Source: UBA1479 sp963976055
Lineage (GTDB): Bacteria; Pseudomonadota; Alphaproteobacteria; Rhodospirillales; Casp-alpha2
Reading direction: 5' to 3'
Assembly (NCBI GenBank): GCA_963976055.1
Contig: CAXBJB010000003.1
Coordinates: 248,001 to 312,000 of the forward strand
DNA: 64,000 bases
Positions within the stretch are counted from its first letter, which is position 1. Each line of letters starts with the position of its first letter. The notes under the pieces were generated by a model. The model did not search any database, was not told the origin of the DNA, and saw only the letters and a list, made by a program, of their open reading frames with translations. Position numbers and translations under genes: made by a program. Shown piece by piece: positions 34,291-42,102 of this stretch.

Positions 34291-35415
34291 ATGACGGGGA
34301 AACGTAATATGACCTGGTCGAACATTCGTAAACTTGCGGGGGCCATGGCTCTCGCCCTGATGGTGGCCTACGGCGGCGCGGCGGTCCTGACCGGCTCGCC
34401 GGCGCTCGACATGGCCCAGGCGCAGGCGCAGACCGGCGGGCAGGTTCCCGGCGGCGCAAGCGGCGCCCTGTCCCAATCGGAAATGTGGCGCGCCGTGCGC
34501 GGCGGCATCACCGGCACGGTGTCCATTCCCGACAAGCAGGCGGGGCAACTGGTGCAGTCGGACGGCGACGTCTGGCGCGCCGCCAAGAACGGCCCGCTCA
34601 GTCAGTTCGGCGGCATTTTCCTGCTGGTGTCCATCATCGCCATTGCCGCCTTCTTCCTGATCCGGGGCAAGATTCGCATCGACCACGGCCGCGACCCGCA
34701 GGGCCGCACCATCGAGCGCTTCAACGCGCTGGAGCGCGCGACGCACTGGTTGACGGCCTCGAGCTTCATCGTGCTGGGCCTGACGGGCCTGAACGTGTCC
34801 TACGGCCGCTACGTGCTGAAACCCATTCTCGGGCCGGATGCCTTCGGGGTGCTGACCTATTACGGCAAGTTGGCGCACAACTACATCGCCTTCGCCTTCA
34901 TTCTAGGGATCGTGATGATGTTCTTCCTGTGGGTTCGTCATAACATTCCGACGCTGCGCGACCTGAAATGGCTGGCCATCGGCGGCGGCTTGTTTTCCAA
35001 GGGCGTGCATCCGGAAGCCCCGCGTTTCAACGCCGGCCAGAAGATCGTGTTCTGGCTGGTCATCCTGGGCGGCGCATCCCTGACCTTGTCGGGTCTGGCG
35101 CTGATGTTCCCGGGTGATATTCAGCCCTGGGCCGGCACGTTCGCCATCCTGAACAAGCTGGGTGCCAGTCTGCCGACGACCCTTTCCGTCCTCCAGGAAA
35201 CGCAACTTTCCGTGTTGTGGCATTTCCTGGTGGGGCTGATCATGATCGGTGCCATCATCGGCCATATCTACATCGGCTCGCTGGGCATGGAAGGCGCTAT
35301 CGACGCCGTCGCCTCCGGCCAGGTCGATCTCAATTGGGCCAAGGAACACCATTCGCTCTGGGTCGAAGAGGAAATGGCCAAGGGCAACGTGGGCAGCACG
35401 CAGCCGGCCGAATAA
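34291..35415 (+). CDS. fdhC: Formate dehydrogenase cytochrome b (gamma) subunit
   Basis: This integral membrane subunit passes electrons from the Fe-S subunit through two b hemes to quinone. After a signal-like N-terminus and a periplasmic stretch of about 85 residues, it has five hydrophobic segments including one at FLLVSIIAIAAFFLI and the heme-binding regions ERATHWLTASSFIVLGLTGL and LSVLWHFLVGLIMIGAIIGHIYIG. At 374 residues it is much longer than E. coli FdnI and matches the extended form in alphaproteobacteria. The start could also be ATG at 34309, which has a better ribosome binding site (GGGGAAA). It is the last gene before a strong terminator. Confidence 0.93.
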   Translation: MTGKRNMTWSNIRKLAGAMALALMVAYGGAAVLTGSPALDMAQAQAQTGGQVPGGASGALSQSEMWRAVRGGITGTVSIPDKQAGQLVQSDGDVWRAAKNGPLSQFGGIFLLVSIIAIAAFFLIRGKIRIDHGRDPQGRTIERFNALERATHWLTASSFIVLGLTGLNVSYGRYVLKPILGPDAFGVLTYYGKLAHNYIAFAFILGIVMMFFLWVRHNIPTLRDLKWLAIGGGLFSKGVHPEAPRFNAGQKIVFWLVILGGASLTLSGLALMFPGDIQPWAGTFAILNKLGASLPTTLSVLQETQLSVLWHFLVGLIMIGAIIGHIYIGSLGMEGAIDAVASGQVDLNWAKEHHSLWVEEEMAKGNVGSTQPAE

Positions 35416-35436
35416 GCCACTTTCCATCCAAACGTC

Positions 35437-35468
35437 AAAGGGCGGCCCCAACCGGGCCGCCCTTTTTT
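35437..35468 (+). terminator. Rho-independent terminator of the respiratory formate dehydrogenase operon
   Basis: AAAGGGCGGCCC and GGGCCGCCCTTT form a perfect 12-bp stem with a CAACC loop, followed by a run of six T. It lies 21 bp after the gamma-subunit stop. Confidence 0.93.
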
Positions 35469-35558
35469 GTTTCGGTTATTCGTTGCCTGAAGGCACAGCA
35501 AAACCGGCGTGCCCGAAGCATCGCCGGCTCGGCCGGGTCTGATGTGTGGGGCCTGCCT

Positions 35559-35684
35559 TTACTTCAGGCGCACGTTGCTCGTCGAATATTTCTCGCCTGC
35601 GGTCATGTTCGTGGCATTCAAGGCGAAGCCCGCGACCACGGCGATGATCACGGCGGCAATGGTACCGGTCCAGAATGATTGCAT
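35559..35684 (-). CDS. Small single-pass membrane protein
   Basis: The ATG at 35684 is preceded by AAGGGGTGG and gives a 41-residue protein: one transmembrane helix (TIAAVIIAVVAGFALNA) and a short polar tail (GEKYSTSNVRLK). The good ribosome binding site and clean single-helix design support a real microprotein. An upstream ATG at 35786 would add a low-complexity extension without a good site. It lies between the two formate dehydrogenase operons on the strand opposite the respiratory one; any link to it is only positional. Function is unknown. Confidence 0.55.
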   Translation of the reverse strand: MQSFWTGTIAAVIIAVVAGFALNATNMTAGEKYSTSNVRLK

Positions 35685-35895
35685 GTTTCCACCCCTTCTT
35701 ATCAAACCGCCGACGGTTGTTCGCCCGGCGGGTGCAGGTGCGGTTATTTTAGTGGATTGTCGCGCCGATTCAACTGACGCTTCCATGTCGTGGAAAGGGG
35801 CATCCGACGGCGCGGTGGGGGTGCTCGCGCATGACAGGCGTGCGCTCAGGGGTTATGCTGGTCCGGCCAAATGAAAAGCCGTTAAAGGGGGTACC

Positions 35896-36255
35896 ATGTC
35901 CGACAACAGCGGCGAAGACGCGCAGATCGCTTCGCAGGCCTTCGTAAAGCATCTTGAAGACTCCGGTTTTTTCAATCAGATCAAGGAGTTGGAGAGTAAT
36001 CTCACGAAGATTGCCGAGGAGCTTCAATCCTTCGGGCAGGCGACCCAGGCGCGCATGGAGGAATCCGAGAACCTGGCGGCTCATATCCTGGCCATCGAAT
36101 CGATTCTGGCCGTCGTGCTTAAATCGTCCGACGTGACGCTGGAAGAGGTAAAGGCCGAGGTCAAGGACCGCACGGCGGTGATCTCCGGGGTCGAGGAGGG
36201 CAGCCCGTCCGTTCATGCCATCGCCGAGGACATCGTCAAGCGCGGGCAGGCATGA
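35896..36255 (+). CDS. Small coiled-coil hypothetical protein
   Basis: The 119-residue acidic protein is almost entirely helical: FVKHLEDSGFFNQIKELE, LTKIAEELQSFGQATQARMEES in segments, then AHILAIESILAVVLKSSDVT. Heptad-like spacing suggests a coiled coil. No signal, membrane segment or Cys is present. AAAGGGGG precedes the ATG. It lies between the two formate dehydrogenase operons and shares the bidirectional terminator with the FdsA gene. I recognise no family. Confidence 0.65.
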   Translation: MSDNSGEDAQIASQAFVKHLEDSGFFNQIKELESNLTKIAEELQSFGQATQARMEESENLAAHILAIESILAVVLKSSDVTLEEVKAEVKDRTAVISGVEEGSPSVHAIAEDIVKRGQA

Positions 36256-36280
36256 AAACGGGGGCCTGAGCCCCCGTTTT
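36255..36280. terminator. Bidirectional terminator between convergent genes
   Basis: AAAACGGGGGC and GCCCCCGTTTT form an 11-bp perfect stem with loop CTGA. A-tract and T-tract on either side make it usable from both strands. It ends the coiled-coil gene on the plus strand and the FdsA gene on the minus strand. Confidence 0.9.
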
Positions 36281-36304
36281 CCAACGTAATCATTTTTCCT
36301 GGCT

Positions 36305-39094
36305 TTATTCCGCCGCCACCTGGGTGTCCGGCACCTTTTCCACGCGCGCCGCGCAGAACTTGAACTCGGGGATCTTGCCCACCGGGTCCAACTGCGGGTT
36401 GGTCAGGATGTTGGCCGCCGCTTCGTGGAAGCAGAACGGGATGAAGATCATGCCGTCGGCGACGTCGCGGTCGGCGCGGACCGTCAGTTCGATCTCGCCG
36501 CGGCGGGTCGCAACCTTGACCCGGTCGCCGGGCGCCAGGCCCTTTTCGCCCATGGTGTAGGGGTTCATGCTGACCACCGGTTCCGGCTCCAGCAGGTTGA
36601 GGACCGTGGCGCGACGGGTCATCGCCCCGGTGTGCCAGTGTTCCAGCATGCGGCCCGTGGTCAGGACCAGCGGGAAGTCGTCGTCGGGCAATTCGTCCGG
36701 CGGCACCAGTTGCGCGGGCACCAACTTGGCGCGGCCCGACGCCGTCGGGAAGCCGTCGCCGAAGATGATGTTCTCGCCGTGGCTGTCTTCGGACTTGCAC
36801 GGATAGATGATGCTGTCCTCGTTCTCCAGGCGCTCCCAGGTGATGTTGTCGAGCGACCGCATGGTCTTCTTCATCTCGTTGAACACGTCCATGGGCCCGG
36901 AATAATTCCAGTTCAGGCCCAGGCGGTTGGCGATCTCCTGGATGATCCACCAGTCCTGGCGCACCTCGCCGGGCATATCGACCACGGGGCGGGCCATCTG
37001 GACCTGGCGGTTGGTGTTGGAGAACGTGCCCGCCTTTTCAGGGAAGGCGGAGGCCGGCAAGACGACGTCGGCGTGGAAGCAGGTCTCGGTGAAGAAGATG
37101 TCCTGCACCACCAGATGTTCCAGCTTGGCCAGCGCCTCACGGGCGTGGCGGGCATCCGGGTCGGACATGGCCGGATTTTCACCCATCACGTACATGGCCT
37201 TGATCTCGTCGGCCAGGATGGCGTGGATGATCTCGACCACCGTCAGGCCCCGCTTCCGGGGAAGTTCGGCTCCCCACAACTCTTCGTAGGTGGCGCGGAT
37301 GTCGTCGGCCTCGACCGATTTGTAATCGGGGTAGACCATGGGGATCAGGCCCGCGTCGGACGCACCCTGCACGTTGTTCTGGCCGCGCAGCGGATGCAGG
37401 CCCGTGCCGGGACGGCCAATCTGGCCGGTGATCATGGACAGCGCGATCAGGCAGCGTGCGTTGTCCGTGCCGTGGACGTGCTGGCTGATGCCCATGCCCC
37501 AGAAGATCAGCGAGCGGTCGGCGGTCGCGTAATCGCGGGCGACCTCGCGGATGACCGAGGCCTTGATGCCGCACACGGCCTCCATGGCTTCGGGCGAGAA
37601 CTGCTTCGAGTTCTCCTTCAGTGCCTCGAAGCCCTCCGTGTTGGCCTGGATGTATTGAACGTCGGTCAGACCCTCGTCGATGATCGTATGGATCATGGCG
37701 TTGAGAAGGGCCACGTCCTGGCCCGCCTTGAACTGCAGATGGCGGGTTGCATGACGCGACAGGTCTTGGCGGCGCGGATCCATGACGTAGAGCCGCTTTC
37801 CCTGCTTGGCGGCGTTCTTCAGGAACGTCGCGGCGACGGGGTGGTTCTGGGTCGGGCGCGCGCCGATCACGATGATGACGTCGGAATCCTTGGCGTCGTT
37901 GAACGATGCCGTGACGGCGCCGGAATTCATGCCTTCCATCAGCGCCGCCACCGACGACGCATGGCACAGGCGCGTGCAATGATCGACGTTGTTGGTGCGG
38001 AAGCCCTGGCGGACCAGCTTCTGGACCATGTAGGCTTCTTCGTTCGACCCCTTGGCGGACCCGAACCCGGCCATGGCCGAGGGGCCGTCGCGGTCGAGCA
38101 CCTTCTTCAGGCCGGCGGCGGCGAAGTCGAGCGCCTCGTCCCAGCTCGCTTCCCGGAAATGGGTCAGCGGATTGCTCGGATCGAGCTCCATTTCGCCATG
38201 TTTTTCAATGCCGTCCTTGCGGATCAGCGGCTTGGTCAGGCGGTGCGGGTGATCGACATAGTCGAACCCGAAGCGGCCCTTCACGCACAAACGGTTCTCG
38301 TTGGCATAGCCGTCCTTGCCTTCCACGTAGACGATCTTGTTGTCCTTCACGTGGAACGTGGCCTGACAGCCGACGCCACAATAGGGACACAGGCTGTCGA
38401 CCGTGCGGTCCGGCTTGCCGACATGGACCTGCTTTTCGTCGACCATGGTCGCCGGCATCAGGGCGCCGGTCGGGCAGGCCTGCACGCATTCGCCGCAGGC
38501 GACACAGGTGCTGTCGCCCATGGGGTCGTCCATGTCGAACACGATCTTGGATTTGTGGCCGCGACCGGCCATGCCGATGACGTCGTTGACCTGGACCTCG
38601 CGGCAAGCGCGGACGCAAAGATTGCACTGAATGCAGGCGTCTAGGTTGACGGCCATGGCGCTGTGCGAGCGGTCGGGTGCCGGGCAGGCGGCGCGGGCCT
38701 CGAAACGGCTGTCGGCGATACCGGCTTTGTCGGCCCAATACCAGAACAGAGAGTCCGGATCATGAGCCTCGCGGCGTTCCGGCTGGTCGGACAGCAGCAG
38801 TTCCAGCACCATGCGCCGGGCCTTGGTCGCGCGCTCGTTGTCGGTCGTAACCTCCATGCCTTCCGTCGGCTGGCGGCGGCAGCTCGGGGCAAGCACGCGC
38901 TCGCCCTTGATCTCGACCATGCAGGCGCGGCAGTTGGCGTCGGGCCGGTAACCCTTTTGCGGGCGGTGGCACAGGTGGGGAATGGTGGTGCCGTTCCGCT
39001 TGGCGACATCCCAGATGGTCTCGCCGGCCTTGGCTTCGGCCGGCTGGCCGTCCAGGGTGAACTTGATCGTTTCGATCGTTTCCTTGGCGTTCAT
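36305..39094 (-). CDS. fdsA: NAD-dependent formate dehydrogenase catalytic subunit FdsA
   Basis: FdsA oxidises formate to CO2 in the cytoplasm at a bis-MGD molybdenum site and passes electrons to the NAD-reducing subunits. The N-terminus is NuoG-like: Cys42/55/58/72 bind [2Fe-2S]; two ferredoxin [4Fe-4S] motifs follow (Cys154/157/160/164 and 197/200/203/207); then Cys236/239/243/270 bind the cluster next to molybdenum. The metal ligand is Cys377 in CTRLCHASS, followed by His378. At 929 residues it is near the usual length. The start at 39094 overlaps the upstream fused flavoprotein gene by 4 bp. There is no signal peptide, unlike the respiratory enzyme. Confidence 0.95.
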   Translation of the reverse strand: MNAKETIETIKFTLDGQPAEAKAGETIWDVAKRNGTTIPHLCHRPQKGYRPDANCRACMVEIKGERVLAPSCRRQPTEGMEVTTDNERATKARRMVLELLLSDQPERREAHDPDSLFWYWADKAGIADSRFEARAACPAPDRSHSAMAVNLDACIQCNLCVRACREVQVNDVIGMAGRGHKSKIVFDMDDPMGDSTCVACGECVQACPTGALMPATMVDEKQVHVGKPDRTVDSLCPYCGVGCQATFHVKDNKIVYVEGKDGYANENRLCVKGRFGFDYVDHPHRLTKPLIRKDGIEKHGEMELDPSNPLTHFREASWDEALDFAAAGLKKVLDRDGPSAMAGFGSAKGSNEEAYMVQKLVRQGFRTNNVDHCTRLCHASSVAALMEGMNSGAVTASFNDAKDSDVIIVIGARPTQNHPVAATFLKNAAKQGKRLYVMDPRRQDLSRHATRHLQFKAGQDVALLNAMIHTIIDEGLTDVQYIQANTEGFEALKENSKQFSPEAMEAVCGIKASVIREVARDYATADRSLIFWGMGISQHVHGTDNARCLIALSMITGQIGRPGTGLHPLRGQNNVQGASDAGLIPMVYPDYKSVEADDIRATYEELWGAELPRKRGLTVVEIIHAILADEIKAMYVMGENPAMSDPDARHAREALAKLEHLVVQDIFFTETCFHADVVLPASAFPEKAGTFSNTNRQVQMARPVVDMPGEVRQDWWIIQEIANRLGLNWNYSGPMDVFNEMKKTMRSLDNITWERLENEDSIIYPCKSEDSHGENIIFGDGFPTASGRAKLVPAQLVPPDELPDDDFPLVLTTGRMLEHWHTGAMTRRATVLNLLEPEPVVSMNPYTMGEKGLAPGDRVKVATRRGEIELTVRADRDVADGMIFIPFCFHEAAANILTNPQLDPVGKIPEFKFCAARVEKVPDTQVAAE

Positions 39095-40758
39095 TGCACG
39101 TCCTCCCGGAAGAAGCGCAGCGCCGCCTGCACCGGATTGGGCGCTGCCTGGCCCAGACCGCAAATCGACGCATCGCGCATGGCCTGACTCAGCTCATCAA
39201 TCAGATCGGCATCCCATGTCGGCTTGTCGATCAGTTTCAGCATTTTTTCGCAGCCGACACGGCAGGGCGTACATTGGCCGCAGCTTTCATCTTCGAAGAA
39301 CCGGATCAGATTCTTGCAGATTTCCTTGACGTCATCCTGTTCGGAGAAGATCACGACCGCGGACGAGCCGATGAAGCAGCCGTGTTTGTCCAGGGTGCCG
39401 AAATCCAACGGTTCATCCGCCAGGCTTTCCGGCAGGATGCCGCCGGACGCACCGCCCGGCAGGTAGGATTTGAAGGTATGGCCGTCGGCCATGCCGCCGC
39501 AATAATCCTCGACCAACTGGCGCGCCGTGGTCCCGGCGGGAGCCAGCTTGACGCCCGGTTCCTTGACCCGGCCCGAGACCGAGAAGAAATGCGGCCGGCC
39601 CTGGTCCTGATACCATTGGGGGCCGTGTTCGATGATCTTGGGCAGCCAGTAGACCGTTTCCACGTTGTTGATCAGCGTCGGACGGCCCCACAGGCCTGCC
39701 TGGGCCGGAAACGGCGGACGGTTGCGCGGCAGTCCGCGCTTGCCCTCGATGCTTTCCAGCATGCCGGATTCCTCGCCGCAGATGTAGGCCCCGGCGCCGC
39801 GTCGCACGTGCAGTTCGATGCCGCCGTTGAGGCCTGCGTCCTCGATTTTCTTGATTTCGGTCAGCAGGATTTCGCGGCAGGCGGGATATTCGTCGCGCAG
39901 GTAGATGTAGACCGCAGCCGCCTCGATCGACCAGGCGGCGATCAAGGCCCCCTCGATGACGCGGTGGGGGTCGGTCTCGAAGCAGTGGCGGTCCTTGAAG
40001 GTGCCGGGCTCGCCCTCGTCGGCGTTGATGGCGACCAGACGGGGCTTTGGCGCATTCTTCATGAAGCCCCATTTCGTGGCCGTCGGAAAGCCGGCCCCGC
40101 CCAGCCCGCGCAGGCCGGATTCTTTAATAATTTCAATGGACTGATCCCGGTCACGTGCGCCCTTCAGGCAGTCGCCCAGAACCTTGTAGCCGCCGTCCGC
40201 AAGGTAGGCTGCAAGGTTTTTGTAGTCGGGCAGGTCCATGGTGACCTGACCGGCATCGACGGCGGCTTTCACGCTGTCCGCGTCGGCGTGGAATATCTGG
40301 CGCTGCTTGACCACGGCGATCGGCGCCTTGTCGCAGGCGCCGACGCAAGGCGCGTGGATAACGCGCACGTCGGGCCCCAGGATGGATTTGAGCTGCGCCG
40401 TCAGGGCGCCCGAGCCCTTCATCTCGCAGGTGATCGAATCACAGACCCGCACGGTCAGGGCCGGCGGCGCGTCCTCGCCTTGCTTCACCACGTCGAAGTG
40501 GTGGTAGAAGGTCGCGACTTCGTAGACTTCCGTCTGGGCCAGGCGCAGTTGGGCGGCCAACGCCGCCATATGGGCGTCCGACAAATGGCCGAAGGCGTCC
40601 TGGATCAGATGCAGGTATTCGATCAGGTATTCGCGGCGCCGCGGCTGATCCCCCAGAAGATGTTGCACATCGGCGATGGCCTGATCGGTGACCTGGCGGC
40701 CCTTTCCGAAGGCGGCGCGCTCGCGGCGGCGTCCTTTCTGGGCGGTAGCGGTGGACAT
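39091..40758 (-). CDS. fdsB: Fused FdsG-FdsB (NuoE-NuoF-like) diaphorase subunit of formate dehydrogenase
   Basis: One 555-residue protein combines two subunits that are separate in Rhodobacter and Cupriavidus. Residues 20-170 are NuoE/FdsG-like with the [2Fe-2S] ligands Cys106, 111, 138 and 142. From about residue 200 it is NuoF/FdsB-like: GLRGLGGAGFPTATKW binds NADH, INADEGEPGTFKDR binds FMN, GAGAYICGEESGML follows, and CGQCTPCRVGC supplies the [4Fe-4S] cluster. It takes electrons from FdsA and reduces NAD. Its stop overlaps the fdsA start, so the two form one operon. No separate fdsC or fdsD is seen. Confidence 0.93.
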   Translation of the reverse strand: MSTATAQKGRRRERAAFGKGRQVTDQAIADVQHLLGDQPRRREYLIEYLHLIQDAFGHLSDAHMAALAAQLRLAQTEVYEVATFYHHFDVVKQGEDAPPALTVRVCDSITCEMKGSGALTAQLKSILGPDVRVIHAPCVGACDKAPIAVVKQRQIFHADADSVKAAVDAGQVTMDLPDYKNLAAYLADGGYKVLGDCLKGARDRDQSIEIIKESGLRGLGGAGFPTATKWGFMKNAPKPRLVAINADEGEPGTFKDRHCFETDPHRVIEGALIAAWSIEAAAVYIYLRDEYPACREILLTEIKKIEDAGLNGGIELHVRRGAGAYICGEESGMLESIEGKRGLPRNRPPFPAQAGLWGRPTLINNVETVYWLPKIIEHGPQWYQDQGRPHFFSVSGRVKEPGVKLAPAGTTARQLVEDYCGGMADGHTFKSYLPGGASGGILPESLADEPLDFGTLDKHGCFIGSSAVVIFSEQDDVKEICKNLIRFFEDESCGQCTPCRVGCEKMLKLIDKPTWDADLIDELSQAMRDASICGLGQAAPNPVQAALRFFREDVQ

Positions 40759-41152
40759 GCAGGCTTCCTCCTTGGTCTTATTCGGGTCCGGTTGATGCGG
40801 GCCTCGTTTACGGCTGCGCCGGACGTTTCGCCGGCGGCGGTGAATTATGTCGCGAAACGGCGCGGGCGATTACCGAATTCTCTGAAAATCTGAGCAATAA
40901 CCCCGGTTTTTATGTTGGCATTTGGTATACCACAGACTTTCTATAACATGATCAGGACGCTTCGGGAAGCGGTGAAAAGGCGCTTTTTCGCACCCGTGAG
41001 GTGCCGGGGTGCCGGTTCCGGGACGACGCTCCCCGCCCGTGGGCGGGGGGCCGGGCTTGGGTCTTGTGCCCCGGGGGCGGGTCGGCAATAGTCGGTCTCA
41101 GCACCGCCTTGCGGAGGGGCTGAACGGACGACGACCGAGGACATTCAGGGAT
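40759..41152. promoter_or_regulatory. Divergent intergenic region fds-chpT (394 bp)
   Basis: No gene is supported here. The fds-proximal half is AT-richer and holds the perfect palindrome TGGTATACCA at 40923-40932. The chpT-proximal half is very GC-rich and includes a short hairpin (CCCCGCC-CGTG-GGCGGGG, 41032-41048). Promoters for both the fds operon and chpT should lie here, but no clear -35/-10 pair was identified. Confidence 0.6.
40923..40932. promoter_or_regulatory. Candidate GntR-type operator upstream of the fds operon
   Basis: TGGTATACCA is a perfect 10-bp palindrome with the TGGT...ACCA arms typical of FadR-subfamily GntR operators. It lies 165 bp before the fused fds gene. The regulator is not encoded in the window and the assignment is inference. 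Confidence 0.4.
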
Positions 41153-41815
41153 ATGAGTGCAGACATTCACCTTGCCCAGTTGCTGTGCTCGCGCCTGTGC
41201 CATGATCTGGTCGGGCCGGCGGGTGCTGTCAACGCGGGCCTGGAGTTGGCTGAAGACGGCGATTTGGACGGCGACGCTTTGGATCTGGTGACCTCAAGCG
41301 CCGCCGAGGTCACGCGCCGCTTGGCGTTCTTCCGCATCGCCTTCGGCGCGGCTGGCGGCAAGGCCTCCGCCGTCGGCACGCTGAGCCTTAACGAGGCTCG
41401 GGAACTGGCGGGCGAAATGCTGGCAGGCGGCAAGGCCGAACTGGAATGGCCGGAAAGCAGCCACGCCCCCGATAGTCTGCCCGCAGGTGTCGGCAAGGTG
41501 CTGCTTCTCATGATTTTGCTGGCGTCCGAATGCCTGCCCCGGGGGGGCGCGGTCACGGTTCACACGGCGGCCCTGCCTGAAGGTGCGGGTCTTGCCGTAA
41601 GCGCGCAGGGGGTCGGGGCGGTGCTCAAGTCCGACCTGATGGCGGCCCTTGGCCCGGACGCGGACGAAGACGCGGTGAGTGCACGCACCGTGCATGCCCA
41701 TTTTGCCCAGGTGCTGGCCCGCACCGAAGGCGGGCGTATCGAGACCTCCGATGAAGGCGACGGCGAAATCCGCTTCATGGCGCTGTTTCCGCAGGACAGG
41801 GGCGGGCGGGGATAG
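41153..41815 (+). CDS. chpT: Histidine phosphotransferase ChpT
   Basis: ChpT relays phosphate from the hybrid kinase CckA to CtrA and CpdR in the alphaproteobacterial cell-cycle pathway. The 220-residue protein has the dimerising helical start HLAQLLCSRLCHDLVGPAGAV, where His17 in LCHDLVGP is the likely phospho-acceptor, and a degenerate ATPase-like C-terminal domain (VGKVLLLMILLASECLPRGG). The start at 41153 is preferred because it puts the His helix at the N-terminus as in the family. It leads into the chemotaxis genes; its phosphorylation target CtrA is encoded 6 kb away. Confidence 0.85.
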   Translation: MSADIHLAQLLCSRLCHDLVGPAGAVNAGLELAEDGDLDGDALDLVTSSAAEVTRRLAFFRIAFGAAGGKASAVGTLSLNEARELAGEMLAGGKAELEWPESSHAPDSLPAGVGKVLLLMILLASECLPRGGAVTVHTAALPEGAGLAVSAQGVGAVLKSDLMAALGPDADEDAVSARTVHAHFAQVLARTEGGRIETSDEGDGEIRFMALFPQDRGGRG

Positions 41816-41816
41816 G

Positions 41817-41833
41817 TGTAGTCGATGACTACA
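41817..41833. repeat. Perfect dyad immediately after chpT
   Basis: TGTAGTC-GAT-GACTACA, with outer GG and CC separated by one bulged A, begins just after the chpT stop. No T-run follows, so it is not a standard terminator. It could be an operator for the cheA operon or a mild transcript end. Confidence 0.4.
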
Positions 41834-42102
41834 ACCGCCCCGATATTGCGGCTAGGCCATCAGTCATAGTGGAATTCGGGTGAATTCATTTGCCGCCCTG
41901 TGGTGGTTTTGCTTTAATTTCCCGAGCCTTAGGAATTTTCGTACCGGGAGGCGGCACGGCACGGTCGGAATCACGGCGGAATTCGTGTGTTCTCTCGATG
42001 CAAGACTAACGTAGACGGTGTGCAATAAGCCGAAATGTCCTTTTGCACGCTATTTTATGCGGAAACTTATGTTCGGGGCCGCCGGCTCCCAGGAGCGCAC
42101 AG

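Noticed and set aside
36425..38644. 739-residue open frame on the plus strand
   Set aside because: Antisense to fdsA, whose cluster and active-site motifs are intact.
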